Source: Charina bottae | Taxonomy: Eukaryota; Chordata; Lepidosauria; Squamata; Charinaidae | Assembly: GCA_023362775.1 (NCBI GenBank) | Contig: JALMGJ010000006.1 | Location: forward strand, 55,328,501-55,392,500 | Length of the DNA: 64,000 bases | Direction: 5' to 3' | Shown: in pieces, positions 1 through 11,954 of the stretch | How the letters are laid out: each line of letters starts with the position of its first letter | How positions within the stretch are numbered: the first letter of the stretch is position 1 | The notes under the pieces: generated by a model | What the model saw: the letters and a program-made list of their open reading frames with translations, nothing else | Told to the model about the DNA's origin: nothing | The model's database searches: none | Position numbers and translations under genes: made by a program

Positions 1-2079
1 TAGAGATCTTCTCATGACTTTGATAGATAATCAAGGAGAAATTTAGCCCTTAGAGACCGAGAAATAAGACCAATTCTCTTTTGTTATTGTTATTACTGGG
101 CAGGAAATGAAAGCCTCACCTAAATTCAAGTCTAGTCAGTACTTTAAATGGGGTGGGCAACCTGAAATCTTTCACATATGTCTTCAGCCTAATTTCACAT
201 GATCTTTGGTTTAATTTGAAAACATTATGTAAGATATTAAATATCTGATAAGTCTGGTTTTTCCCTTCTTGGTCTTGGTTCCTTGCTGCTTGGCAAATAG
301 ATAAGAGGATATTAGAGGGGGAAAAATGTCCCCACTCACTATTGATTCTAGCTCCACCCATTAATTGCTTTGGCCTACTCAGCAAGTACTCTCTATCAGA
401 TCATCCTAAAACAATTATCCCAACAGGAAAAAGGTTGCTGACACCTGATTTATGCTAATCAATGGATGTGGATGGTGGGGGCACAATTTGCCTCACCTTT
501 GTTTCTGCCTTAGAGCAGAAATGCTCAAGATACACTCTCCACCACCTTCAATGTTGATGAGCTTCAGGGCTAGTTTGCAGAGCTGGAAATGATCTTCCTA
601 AAGTGGTTCTAGGGAGGTATCAATGTGTTAACATTGATATATTTTTGATGCCAAGCTAGTTTTTTTTCTTGTAGACATTTTTATAGATAGTTTTATAATT
701 ACTTTGATTTTAAGTTCTCACAGTATCTAAGATAGAGATTTTTATATGTTTTAAAACCAATTTTGTATTTGTATTCTTTGGTAGTTGGTTGCAAAAATAA
801 AGACAGAAAAATATATGTTTTCTATTTTATTTGTGTTATTAATTGCATATTATTATTTTCCTGTTTATTAAAGTTTTTCATAACTTTGTAAAATATCCAG
901 TTAACCTTAGTTATGGGGTGAATGACAAACATAACAAATCAATAAATAAATTCTGCTTTAACCACTTCACCTATCTCATCCTGTCAAATGCAGTGGGGAC
1001 ATAAATTCTCTCTAATCCTATTTTTAATGTCTTTTCAAACCCTTCACTATTTTGGTGAAAGCATGGGCCTACAGGGAAGGCAGAAAGTGTTAGGGTTAAG
1101 ATCTGACCTAGAAAACTCAGATCTAATACCTGAAAGAATGTAGAATTTAGTTGTTGCAATTTCTGTAACTTAATCCCTTTTTTCTCTTTCAATAAATCTG
1201 ATTACAGAAGTGTCAATGAGAATCGTGGTTTTGGGTGTACTCAGCTGTCAAGAGTTTGACACAAGCTTTCTTTGTAGCTGCAATATCAATTAAGAGAAAA
1301 GGTGTGTGGTAAAAATTTTTTTTACTGTTGCTACTATGAAATAACTAAGTGTGAAAAGTCCTGGCAGATCTACTGCAAATCACCTATAAATCCACCAGCA
1401 GATTCGGTCAACTCTTATCCTTTTGCCTCTAGTGATCAGTATGGGAGAAGGATCTGTTCCATTCTTCAGGACATTCATTGAATGTTTATAACTGAAAACA
1501 GAACATTTACTAAAAACTCCATGATACTGCAAATTTAAAAAATAAATTCATTTATTATAGAATATACTGTTCATAGATCAGTTTTAAGATGGTGTCTGTC
1601 TGGACAACGTTACATAGAATTTTCTGCTGAGAAATCTATCATGACTAACATTTTACTTTCAGGAAAAGCCCCAGATGAAGTTGTAGTTTGTTTTAATATC
1701 AGGGATTGTGTATTTGTCTGGGAGGAGGGAGAGAGGACACCTTTTTCTGTACAGTTTTTCTGTCTAAACTTACCCACTCTTCATGGATCTCATCTGGTTC
1801 TGTTTTGAAACACATAGAATTTAAGTTCCAATGGAGTTAACAGATCTGTCAGTATTTGGGATATCACCAGGAACTAATCAAGCACACCTTGGGAAGACTG
1901 TTGTGCATTATGCCTATGGCTTCTCATACCCATGCACTTCTGTCATTTTCCTGCAATAGTTTGTCAAAAAATTCACAGAGCACATAGGGCAGTAATAGTA
2001 TGCAGGATTAGAGACCAACATGCTGCAATCACACCCAAATGTGTTGGTGTTAACCAAGGTACAGTTTTAAAAGGTTCCT
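1..2079. other. Unannotated AT-rich DNA
   Basis: I see no gene, recognisable repeat or RNA in this stretch. Short open frames on both strands lack family motifs and codon structure. It is probably intergenic or intronic host DNA, or repeats too old to recognise by eye. Confidence 0.5.
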
Positions 2080-2126
2080 TCCATCCATCCATCCATCCAT
2101 CCATCCATCCATCCATCCATCCATCC

Positions 2127-2186
<60 letters not shown>
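2080..2186. repeat. Compound tetranucleotide microsatellite (CCAT)n(CTAT)n
   Basis: About 12 CCAT units pass directly into about 15 CTAT units with almost no interruption. The open frame running into it is a translation of the repeat, not a gene. Confidence 0.95.
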
Positions 2187-2187
<1 letters not shown>

Positions 2188-2254
2188 AGAAGATCTGTAG
2201 CAGCACCTAGAATGAGGTCCCCCCACCATGATTTGAATTGCCCCAAATCTATTA

Positions 2255-2517
2255 GTGTTTAGAAGAACCCTGAAGACTTGGCTCTTCATCCAGGCCTTTG
2301 GTGAGGGAGATTGAAGCCCCTTTTTTTCTTTTTCTTTGTTCCAATCTGTTTGTCATCTCTGCCATTTTTGTTCTTTTTTGTTTTTGTTGTTTCCTTGTTT
2401 TTAAACATTTTTAACAATTTGTAAACCACTCAGAGTCACTGGGAATCAGGCGCCATATAAATTTAATAAACCTTAAAAAAATCTATCATCTATCTATCAC
2501 CCTCCCTCCCTCCCTGT
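2255..2517 (+). mobile_element. L2-type LINE 3' end with tetranucleotide tail
   Basis: The frame near 2268 reads like the L2 C-terminal motif LKTWLF. It is followed by a T-rich 3' UTR and the squamate L2 ending (aaaccactcagagtcac, then catataaatttaataaa near 2455-2473). The tail runs into ATCT and CCCT repeats up to about 2517. It is 5'-truncated and non-coding. The L2 assignment rests on remembered 3'-end consensus. Confidence 0.65.
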
Positions 2518-2817
2518 TGGAGAAGACTCCTGAGAATATCACGGACAGCCAAGAAAACAAGCAAATGGAACATTGAATAAATCAACCCAGAGTCCTCACA
2601 TGAGGCACAAATGACCAGGCTCCAATTATTATACATTAGACATGTTATGCAAAGACCTAGGTCTCTGGAGAAGGCTCTAATGCTGGGAAAGGTGGAAGGA
2701 AAGAGAAGAAGAGGACATCAGTAGCAAGGTGGATGGACTCAATGACAGTGGCAATGGTGCACCATTGGAAGACCTGAACGATCAGATTAAGAGTCGATAC
2801 TGACTTGATGGCACATA

Positions 2818-2818
<1 letters not shown>
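2518..2818 (+). mobile_element. RTE-like LINE 3' fragment (non-BovB family)
   Basis: Conceptual translation gives broken pieces of the RTE C-terminus: a WRRLLRI-like start, a YFGHVMQRP-like centre (here decayed to isoleucine/arginine codons) and a GKVEGKRRR-like basic stretch. The 3' end is actgacttgatggcacat, which differs from the BovB ending. The same family recurs near 6000-6748, 37418-37510, 41095-41160 and 62090-62730. It is 5'-truncated, frameshifted and non-functional. The tail grades into a GTCT/ATCT microsatellite. Confidence 0.7.
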
Positions 2819-2897
<79 letters not shown>

Positions 2898-2898
2898 C
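2817..2898. repeat. (GTCT)n(ATCT)n microsatellite at LINE tail
   Basis: About eight GTCT units followed by about eleven ATCT units. They begin exactly where the RTE-like 3' end (ggcacatag) stops, so the array probably grew from the LINE's simple-repeat tail. Confidence 0.9.
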
Positions 2899-4439
2899 TC
2901 CCTCCTCCTTGAAATTTAGAAATGATTGTCAATATATCACATTGTATTATTTTGTGTAATGGATCATTTGGTATAAACAGCATACATGGAAAAAGACGAA
3001 AACTCTCAATTTTTGTTCCATTCTGACTATATGCAGTTGAAGGGTATGCAATTCCTTCTTTCTAAAGCAGTTGTATGAATTCCATAAGCCTACATGACAA
3101 CAATAATGAGGGAATGTTTTTGTAAAGGAGATGTACTCAGTCCACTTCAAGCCGTGGAAACAAATCATTATTTTGACAGCTGGAGCAGCAATGCTGAGAT
3201 ACTAAGAGCTACTTTCCACATCATTAGACACAGCTTTCCCTACCTTATTTGCAGCTCTCAGTGAAAAAGTGTGATTTTTTTCCCACTCATGGTGCTTTGT
3301 TTCTCATTTATTTTTTAGTTTATTAATCATATATATTTTGGTACTTTGTGGAAAAATCCATTTTGCCAAGATTATATCTGCCAAACTGGTTGGCAGCAGG
3401 CTCTCAAAAATCATTTACAGCCAACAAGTTCAGGAATCAGTGAAATTCCCTTTTTAAAAACAACACCTCCTTAAAATATAGTCTTCTTCCTAATATCATC
3501 TGCTGTTGAAACATTCCCTCTTTCTTTTTAAGAAGTAACCCCAAGTTACTTCTACAATTATCTCAGTGTCAGGAAAGCCACTGCAGCATGGCTCTACTAT
3601 ATACAGTACAACTGACTTAGCTGTTGCATCACATTAAGAAATTTTAACCACAGGTTCATATGTCAATTGTGGTGTACAGACACAGGACCACTCCTTTTTG
3701 CACATGTGTTGTGATGCTGCACAGATGTCCAAAAGGGACAGGGCTTGTGAGGTGATGCATTGATACTGTTTTCCTCATACTGACAAAAGATGCCCTTGAA
3801 TGGCTGGGTGTAGATGCTGTGCTGTCTTATACACCAGAGGTGGTTGCTACATGATTTTCAGTAATGTTCAATTCATATTTAAAATTACAAAATTAAATGT
3901 TAACATTGGAATTCAAAATTCTGTAGGATTAGAATATAGATTTTCTGCTGTCATCTTTCAAGCCCAACATTAAAATTGTCTTTTAAAATCTGGCTAGCAA
4001 ATTGAATTCTTTTGAATTAAACTGATTTTGGCTTAAGTGCAGTCTATTCCCATTGACATAAATGGATCAGAAATTAACTGAAATAGAAGAAGTCAGAGAT
4101 ATCTGCAGAGAGGGGGTACAAATGTCAAGATGGTGGCCACAACCATGTGATCAAAGCCTCACCCCTCTTTTACATCTTGATTTCTTCCTCCAGATATCTC
4201 TGGAAGAATTACTTGGACTTATATGAGATTGTCTGGCCCTTAAAATTGGTGTCAGAACACCTGCTTCTTGGAATACCAGTATGATCTATCAAGCAGAGAC
4301 ATGGGCTTTTCAGCAGTGGTTTATTAAAATATCTTCTTAGAGAGATATCCATGTTTCCATTTAAAATGGATCCTGAAAAGTGTTTGTTCTTCAGTCTACT
4401 TTCTCTGGAAATGTAGTATGTTAGAGATTTTAACTGCTG
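2899..4439. other. Unannotated DNA
   Basis: No gene or confident repeat is visible. Short open frames on the minus strand near 2947-3168 have no recognisable motif. Confidence 0.45.
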
Positions 4440-4560
4440 CTGTTTTTAGACTGAGGGTGGGATAGTGTAATTAAATGCTGCCTTAATTCTGGGAGCCACC
4501 TGGGGAGAACTTATTCTGAAAGGCAGACTAAAAATAAAATTAAATAAATACAAATTGAAA
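4440..4560 (+). mobile_element. Possible L2/CR1-type LINE tail
   Basis: A segment reading gggagccacctgggg, then ggcagactaaaaataaaat and AAAT units, resembles the non-coding 3' end of squamate L2 elements. There is no coding sequence. Identification is by end-sequence resemblance only. Confidence 0.35.
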
Positions 4561-5242
4561 CAAAAGCAGTAAACTGAAATTGGTAACTGGGTTTCTGGCA
4601 ATAAATCTTTTTAGCAACAACCTACAGATTTCTACAAGACTTAATTAAATCTGTGAGACTTGAACAAGCATCATTTACAGAGATATCTATGTGATCTCTC
4701 TCTTTCTCTCTTTTTATAACTCCCCTGTGTGTTACCTTAAATTCACTAAAATGAAACTTTAGTTTATTAAAAGGATCAGACATGCCAAACATAGTTCATG
4801 AACATGACTGTCAAACACATTATAAATAATGAGAAGATGTTAGATGGAAGGCAAAAGCTCACTTTTCTATTTATTTATTCAAATAGTTTATATCTATCCA
4901 TGGCCTCTGTTGAAGATACACATCTATGAATGATGTTGTAACCTTAGATCCTATGAGCTATAGGTTATAAGAATGATCTCAACATTTTGCTATTTGAGAG
5001 ATTCCTTCAGTTCTAAATAATATCCAGAAATTTACAAGTACACTAGAGTGGTTTTATTTATCCCCTACAGAAACTGGTACTCTGAAATGTTTTGGCTTTG
5101 TTTTTGAGAAGCTCAGCTACATTAAAGTAGATTCCTAAAACCAAGCCTTTGCCAGCTTGATGCCCCTGTGAGGTATTCATCTTTTTCTCTTGTAATCTGG
5201 AACCGATAGCATTGATCTCATCCAACACAATTAGAAGGTGAT
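4561..5242. other. Unannotated DNA
   Basis: Nothing recognised apart from a short TCTC-rich patch near 4697-4715. Confidence 0.45.
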
Positions 5243-5253
5243 AATTTGCAGAA

Positions 5254-5883
5254 TCCTGGCAAATAGAAGGGGAGGAAATGGAAGCAGTGACAGATTTTAT
5301 TTTCTTGGGCTCCAAGATCACCGCAGACGGTGACTGCAGCCATGAAATTAAAAGACGCTTGCTCCTTGGTAGGAAAGCTATGGCAAACCTAGACAGCATA
5401 TTAAAAAGCAGAGACATCACCTTGCCGACAAAGGTCCGTATAGTTAAAGCTATGGTTTTTCCAGTAGTAATGTATGGCTGTGAGAGTTGGACCATAAGGA
5501 AGGCTGAGCACCGAAGAATTGATGCTTTCGAACTGTGGTGCTGGAGAAGACTCTTGAGAGTCCCTTGGACTGCAAGGAGGTCAAACCAGTCAATCCTAAA
5601 GGAAATCAACCCTGACTGCTCATTGGAAGGACAGATGCTGAAGCTGAAGCTCAAATACTTTGGCCACCTAATGCGAAGAGAGGAGTCACTGGAAAAGACC
5701 CTGATGCTGGGAAAGACTGAAGGCCAAAGGAGAAGGGGACGGCAGAGGATGAGATGGTTAGATAGCATCACCGATGTAATGAACATGAATTTGAGTAAAC
5801 TCTGAGAGACAGTGGAGGACAGGAAGGCCTGGCGTGCTATGGTCCATGAGGTCATGAAGAGTCAGACACGACTAAACGACTGA
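5254..5883 (+). pseudogene. BovB reverse-transcriptase C-terminal remnant
   Basis: Encodes the region downstream of the polymerase core, ending in the conserved RTE C-terminus with the motifs FLGSKITADGDCSHEIKRR, YGCESWTIRKAE and WCWRRLLRVPWTARRSNQS. The frame stays open from 5278 to a TGA at 5803-5805, where the copy at 8216 has TGG (Trp). The frame then continues to the normal family stop at 5881-5883. The polymerase and endonuclease domains are missing, so it cannot be active. The same Trp-to-stop change is present in the copy at 20040-22647, suggesting both came from one source that already carried it. Confidence 0.9.
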
Positions 5884-5892
5884 ACAACAAAA
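5254..5892 (+). mobile_element. 5'-truncated BovB (RTE) LINE with TSD
   Basis: A 639-bp BovB 3' fragment. The perfect 11-bp direct repeat aatttgcagaa flanks it at 5243-5253 and 5893-5903, so both ends are defined. The 3' end is the BovB ending (gacacgactaaacgactgaa, then a short A-rich tail). It is close in sequence to the copies at 8200-8956 and 20040-22647 (lineage B) and more distant from the copy at 11955-15178 (lineage A). Confidence 0.93.
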
Positions 5893-6206
5893 AATTTGCA
5901 GAAGGCTATCCTAATAACTTATCCCTAAAAGATTTACTTGGCCTAGGTATGTATTTCAGTAATATACAAACAATATAAATATTGTCAAGAAATACATTGC
6001 AGACTAGCACTTGGTAGAGCAGCCATGAAGGCCTTGGAAAAGATATTCAGATGCCGTGATGTGTCTATACCTACAAAGATCAGAATCATGCAAGCCATGG
6101 TATTCCTTGTGACACTATGGAAACAAAAGTTGGACTTTGAAGAAGCAGGATAGAAAGAGCATTGACGCTTTTGAAGTTTGGTGTTGGAGAAGACTCCTGA
6201 GAATAA

Positions 6207-6410
6207 TGTTGTCATGGGGAGCTCAGTTCACTTGACCATTCTTGTGCCTGCTGTTTTGGATTGGAAGTCTTGCTGAACCTTTGGGGACTTGTTTCTCTAC
6301 TGTGTGTGCATGTGCATTTGCACTCATAATTCCTGTGTTTATTTACTTCACAAAATTTATCAGTAAAGTTTGCAACCACCTCTCTTGTGTGCTTGGCATG
6401 GGACAGGACA
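6207..6410 (+). mobile_element. Possible short solo LTR inserted in the RTE-like LINE
   Basis: This block splits the RTE-like sequence between gagaataa and accgcggtcagcc, which are adjacent in related copies. It begins TGTTGTCATGG and ends CATGGGACAGGACA, giving TG...CA termini and imperfect inverted ends. It contains an AATAAA-like cagtaaag followed by a GT-rich stretch, as in a poly(A)/U5 region. No clear TSD is visible, so the solo-LTR reading is an inference. Confidence 0.35.
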
Positions 6411-6709
6411 ACCGCGGTCAGCCAAGAAAACAAACAAATGGCTCATCAAACAAATCAGCCCACAGTTCTCACTCAAGGCACAAATGACCAGGCTCAAATT
6501 ATCCTATTTTGGACATATTATGCAAAGACCTAGCTCTCTAGTACTGGGAGGTGGAAGGAAAGAGAAGAGGATGACCAGCAGCATGGTGGATGGACTCAGT
6601 TACGGTGGCAATGAGTGCACCATTGGAAGACCCGAAAGACCAGGTTAGGGACAGATCATCATGTCTATCTGTGTGCTTGCTAAGAGTTGACACTGACTTG
6701 ATGGCACAT

Positions 6710-6710
<1 letters not shown>

Positions 6711-6748
<38 letters not shown>
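6711..6748. repeat. (AATC)n tail microsatellite
   Basis: About nine AATC units directly after the RTE-like 3' end ggcacataatc. Confidence 0.85.
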
Positions 6749-6767
6749 GTATTTCAGTAACATGCAA

Positions 6768-6820
6768 ACAACAGAGTCCCCTTGTGGGGGGAGATGGGCG
6801 GTGATATAAGTTAGAAATAA

Positions 6821-6863
<43 letters not shown>

Positions 6864-6866
6864 ATA
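6768..6866 (+). mobile_element. L2-type LINE tail with (AAAT)n
   Basis: The sequence gtccccttgtggggggagat, then gggcggtgatataag, matches the usual ending of squamate L2/CR1-group LINEs. It is followed by about eleven AAAT units. Only the terminal 3' UTR is present. Confidence 0.6.
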
Positions 6867-8199
6867 TAAGCAGGTATTCCCTAACTTTCTTCATCTGGAG
6901 TGCACTAGAAGTAGGGTTTTTAGTCATCTGGAGAGTTAGTTGACTTGGGAATGTGCTTAACTGCAACACTCTCTCAACCCATGAGATTTCTGCATGTGAT
7001 AAACTTGCAAGATTACAGTTAACTTTGGAGGGGAGGCAGCATATATGCTGTTGCCAATTCCTGCTTAAAAAAAGCATCACACTTGGACCATTCTGAACTC
7101 CAGTAAGAAAAGGTATCATACCACATTTTCCCATCCAAAAGAGTTTGTGACATGCATCCTTTTAATAAGAATTTGTTTTTAAAAAGTTATCCTATTCCTG
7201 CTCTTGGTTGATATAATCCGCTCCTGATGTTTACTAATTTTATATCTGGAAAATTGCTGCTGCTATTGGTTCATATTCATGCTAATAACTAATAGAAACT
7301 TTAGCAAATGAAGCCAGTGAAAATGATCCAGATTTGAGGTTTTACAAAAAAAAAAAAATCAAAATGAAGAAGTAAGCAAAAAGTTGGGGAGGCTTTCATG
7401 GGAAAGAGGGAGCAGTGAAGCCTGCTTCTATAAGTCTAGTTGCACATGTAGAAACTGGGGTGAATATGTCCTTACTTTTTCACAAATTCTGGAGTGAAAA
7501 TGAAAGTATAAAATGTCCTCTATCTACAGCTCTATGTGCTCCCTTACAGTTTGCCTTTTAATAGGACATTTCACCTTGATTTACATCTAGCTTTATTCTG
7601 AGTCATGCCTTGGATATCTCAGAAGCCAAACCACGTCCCCTGCCAACACCAAAGTGTATCTTACAGGGGCCACTGGAATCTCTCTAAATGTTTTTTCCTT
7701 CCTATTTGTTTCTTAGGAAAAATTCTAATAAATACCTTTCTAGAAGTCTCTAGACAAGAGTCATTAATCAATTACTTGTCATGGATACTGAGGAACAACA
7801 ATGAAAAGTTATTTACAATATGTCTTTGCTGTTGGCTAGACCAGGGCCAAATAAATCTAAATATGAAGCTGTCATTGCATAAAAGTAGCTCTTGAAGAAG
7901 ATAATAGCATTCTATCATGTTTATCCTTTGAAGAGGAGCACAGAGGGAAGGAAGAAACTGATCTGTTTGCCAACATTGCTATTGCTCTATGTCTCATTTT
8001 TCTAATCTTCAATTTATTTCCTCTCATTTCTGCAACAGTCTGTAATTTAAAACGAAACATGAAAAATCCAGCATATTTTCAAGAGTGCTGCTCTTGATAA
8101 TTTGTACAGAATTTCCTGTAAGATATGCATTAGGTATTACTTCCATGAATAAGTTAAAAATTACTAATTTCTGAATATCAAAATATAACTGTACTGTTT
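6867..8199. other. Unannotated DNA
   Basis: No gene or recognised repeat. There is an A13 run near 7345. The open frame at 7605-7895 has no domain I can name. Confidence 0.45.
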
Positions 8200-8956
8200 T
8201 TGTTGTTGTTGTTGTTCAGTCATTTAGTCGTGTCTGACTCTTCGTGACCTCATGGACCATAGCACGCCAGGCCTTCCTGTCCTCCACTGTCTCCCAGAGT
8301 TTACTCAAATTCATGTTCATTACATCGGTGATGCTATCTAACCATCTCATCCTCTGCCGTCCCCTTCTCCTTTGGCCTTCAGTCTTTCCCAGCATCAGGG
8401 TCTTTTCTAGTGAGTCCTCTATTCGCATTAGGTAGCCAAAGTATTTGAGCTTCAGCTTCAGTATCTGTCCTTCCAATGAGCAGTCAGGGTTGATTTCCTT
8501 TAGGATTGACTGATTTGACCTCCTTGCAGTCCAAGGGACTCTTAAGAGTCTTCTCCAGCACCACAGTTCGAAAGCATCAATTCTTCGGTGCTCAGCCTTC
8601 CTTATGGTCCAACTCTCACAGCCATACATTACTACTGGGAAAACCATAGCTTTAACTATACGGACCTTTGTCGGCAAGGTGATGTCTCTGCTTTTTAATA
8701 TGCTGTCTAGGTTTGCCATAGCTTTCCACCCAAGGAGCAAGCGTCTTTTAATTTCATGGCTGCAGTCACCGTCTGCGGTGATCTTGGAGCCCAAGAAAAT
8801 AAAATCTGTCACTGCTTCCATTTCTTCCCCTTCTATTTGCCAGGAAGTGATGGGACCAGATGCCATGATCTGAGTTTTTTTAATGTTGAGTTTCAAGCCA
8901 GCTTTTGCACTCTCCTCTTTCACCCTCATCAAGAGGCTCTTTAGTTCCTCTTCACT
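8200..8956 (-). mobile_element. 5'-truncated BovB LINE (lineage B)
   Basis: The antisense orientation is shown by the BovB 3' end at the low-coordinate side, with a (GTT)n stretch that is the complement of the CAACAACAA tail. Homology to the copy at 20040 stops near 8956, inside the codons just before the YADD-distal region. I could not find a convincing TSD. Confidence 0.92.
8216..8956 (-). pseudogene. BovB reverse-transcriptase C-terminal fragment, frame intact
   Basis: An open frame of 238 residues (8932 down to 8216), starting at an internal methionine and running to the family's natural terminus KSQTRLND. It carries FIFLGSKITADGDCSHEIKRR, YGCESWTIRKAEHRR and the WCWRRLLRVPWTARRSNQS block. 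The Trp codon that is TGA in two sister copies is TGG here. The endonuclease domain and the polymerase catalytic residues are absent because of 5' truncation, so it is non-functional despite the clean frame. Confidence 0.9.
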
Positions 8957-10399
8957 TGGGCAGTGCTAATTAAGTATGTTCATATTTAGATGCAAATTTT
9001 ACCCACATTCCTGACCTAATGTAATCCACTCCTCCCATTTGTCAGAATGAAGCAGCCCAGATGCTCTGCTCCAATTCTGGGAAATAGATGGCGATTTTGC
9101 CTCATTAAAGCACTCTGAAGGAACACCTCATTCAGGCTTTGCTGAGGTGGAGCATCCCACCAAAACACTATGCTTCAAACCCTATATATGTCTATTCAGT
9201 AGTAAATCCCAATGAGCTTCAGTATCCTTAGTAGGTGCCACAAAACACTTATTTTCCATTGTTGCCTTTAACACGGTTTTTCTCCTAGAAACTGAATGCC
9301 TCAGATTGAAATATATTTTATCTCAGAACTGAACAGTTCTTTCACTTTAGACTTTTAAGAATAAATTTCCTAGAATGTACTGTATGTATGAATAAAGGAA
9401 ATTATGGAATAATAGTCTGGTTTTGCTTGAACCGAGTTCTTACTTTTCCTATTTCTCTTTGGCCCTCACAGAATACTAGGGCTGGAAGAAGCATTAGACC
9501 ACTGAGTCCAACCCCCAGTTCTGTCCTTTTTAAATTTCTAACAAAACAATATAAATAAGATATTCTGTTAACTGACAGTAATATTGTTAATCTTAAAAAA
9601 AATCCTCAAATCAAGAAATACTTAATATTAATTAGATTAAATCTAACACTCTCAAAATTCCAAAGAAAATCTATGATTGAATTGTTTAGAAAAGTACTAA
9701 TTATATTTTAAGTATAATTGCAAATCAATTCTCAAAGATATTATATATTAAAAAGAAGGATGGTATACAATCTAAGGAAACAATTTACCATAGGTTAAAC
9801 ACTTTTAATAGGCATAGATTTCAAAAGGCAAGAATTACAGATTTCCCCTTTGAAACTAATGGGATTTAAAAGCATATACAATTGATTGAATTATCGTTCA
9901 GTCTATCACTGGCTTAAGCATTATTGAGAAATTACCAGAGATGTTGCATGAAAAGTGGGGAAAAGTGAAATGGATTTTGGAACACACATTTTTGAAAACC
10001 AGTGTTCCAAAATTGGATAGAAAAGACTGGTGAACAAGTTTTCCTAACATTTTAGTTGTCAGTTTTCCACCTAAACTGGATTCTTCCTGTTCCAAATATT
10101 CAGGTGCCTGTGAGGAGAATCGATCTAGCTTCCCTATAATTTTATTCTATTATTGTTCTATTGCTGTATTAGTATATCTATTGCTTTACTGTATTAGTAT
10201 ATTATTTTTTGTTACACTACTTTTGTTGAAATACATTTATATGAGCTATTTTTTGTGAGGCTCGGTGGAAAGAAGTATAAAAATAGTTTATCTTCTTGAA
10301 TGACATATCCTTGAGGTAACTGGCATCACAACATAGCTAACTTAAGCTCCACCTTCTGGAAGTTCATATAAAAATGTATTTTAGAAAAACCTTCTCTGG
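8957..10399. other. Unannotated DNA apart from the CR1 scrap
   Basis: No gene or further repeat recognised. 9540-9900 is very AT-rich. Confidence 0.45.
9470..9530 (-). mobile_element. CR1 LINE 3' end fragment
   Basis: The sequence cacagaatactagggctgga and then gagtccaacccccag is the antisense of the CR1 3' terminus, with a degenerate form of the CR1 terminal octamer ATTCTRTG at the low-coordinate end. Only about 60 bp is recognisable. Confidence 0.6.
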
Positions 10400-10407
10400 C
10401 CTTAAAG

Positions 10408-10669
10408 CAGGGGTGGGGAACCTTTTTTCTGCCAAGGGCCATTTGGATATTTATAACCAGGGACCAGGGGGATGGGGGGTGGGGTTTCTGGGATTTCCAC
10501 AGACCGGAGTTTGCGGGCGGGAGCCAATCACAAGCACTGGGGGGTAGGGTTTGCAGGCAGGAGCCAATCGTGTGGAAGGGGCGGGGTTTGCAGGCAGGAG
10601 CCCCGTGGGCCTTAGGCAGGAGCCCCACGGGCCTTATATGGCCCGTGGGCCTGATGTTCCCAACCCCTG
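10408..10669. mobile_element. hAT-type MITE with 8-bp TSD
   Basis: A 262-bp element with termini CAGGGGTGGGGAAC and GTTCCCAACCCCTG, which are near-perfect inverted repeats. It is flanked by the 8-bp direct repeat ccttaaag (10400-10407 and 10670-10677). The 8-bp TSD and the CAGGG...CCCTG ends are hAT hallmarks. The inside is GC-rich with repeated ggcaggagcc units and no transposase, so it needed an enzyme from elsewhere. Confidence 0.92.
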
Positions 10670-10677
10670 CCTTAAAG

Positions 10678-11942
10678 AAACAAAGAATCCCTGCACTTTG
10701 AAAAGAGCTGCTCCTTTTTCTAAATAAACAATGGAACAATGAATATTGAAAAAGAAAAGGTTTCCATAATTTACAAGAAATATTATACAGTGAATGGGAA
10801 TTAACCTGCAGCCAAAAATGCAGGCCCATATTTCTGGAAAGCATGCACCGAATTTACCATATATACTCCCAATGAGTCATGTCCATTTATTTCCAAATAA
10901 CAGTAACACAGAGCAGACATTGTCTGTTGATTTATTACATCTGGGTAAATAAAAAGCAGGCTTTCAAACGCTCTTACATGCTCGCCTTTCCTGGAACAGA
11001 AAGATAAAGATGGCTGTGTAAGCAGCTGATAAGTCAGTTAAGCATTTTTATGGCAGAAAGCCTTCTTTATTTTTTTCAAATCCAAACACAGACTTTTAAT
11101 AAGAATATGACAACATTGTTTGAATATTTCCCTTATCCATATAATTCACTTTTCAGTAATGAGTCAGAATTATTTATGCATGCAGGCTAAGAGATACGTT
11201 TTCCATGTAAAGTAAATAGCACACAATTAGCAAAAGAAGATGTATTAATTTTAACGCATGTGCCCATATATTTTACGAGGACATGAATTGAGCAAACTAA
11301 TACTCACATATTTTGCTGTCTCTGTGTTGTTTTTGACAATGCACCAAAATGAAGCAAGTTCAGTGATGACCTCACAGAAGCTATACATAGGAAATCCTAC
11401 ATATGATACTATCCCTTACATAGTTATGTTTTGTGGGTTGGTTTGATATGATCCTTCCTAGGTATGTCATATATGAGACAGCCTGAAGTAACTTATTTAT
11501 AAGTTCTAGAAGCCAGTGGGAGAAAAATCCCTATATGGGGAACATATACAGTAAGTGCAGCTATTTCATTTGCCTTAGATTTCTCTCTGTCCATGGCCAT
11601 TAGCCTATTAATACTACAAGGTTTCATGTTGCTTTTAACATCTACATGAAATAACTGGAAAGTCATCTGGAGGTTTGGGCTGAAGTCTCACCAGTATTTA
11701 TTTAATATTCAGATCTACCTCACTTTTCCATTTATTCATCCCAGGCAAATCATGGACCATAACTTGTAAAATCCATACAAACTTACAAGAATATTCCATA
11801 TGTGGGACAATAGTTCAGTAGCTCCACTGGTGCCAAGTATCGTTGCCTGAATATTAGTGGGTCTGAACCAACTACACTGGATATTGAGGCATTTATTAAC
11901 ACAAAATAAAGTATTGTTTTTAAGATTAAATTAAATGTAACT
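10678..11942. other. Unannotated DNA
   Basis: Nothing recognised. Short open frames such as 11258-11446 have no motif. Confidence 0.45.
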
Positions 11943-11954
11943 ATACTAAATTAT

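Larger units (their letters stand above)
6000..6748 (+). mobile_element. RTE-like LINE 3' fragment, interrupted
   Basis: Coding remnants in shifting frames. The segment near 6020-6200 resembles the KSRDVSIPTKIRI...MVFPV region and the WRRLL region of RTE reverse transcriptases. The segment near 6430-6650 reads LKLSYFGHIMQRPSSL and then a basic tail. The 3' end is tgacttgatggcacataatc followed by an (AATC)n tail. Several frameshifts and stops make it a fossil. A block of about 204 bp at 6207-6410 has no counterpart in the sister copies at 2518 and 62090 and looks like a later insertion. Confidence 0.72.

Noticed and set aside
10326..10844. 172-residue minus-strand ORF
   Set aside because: Its middle is the hAT MITE and its edges are unrelated flanking DNA.
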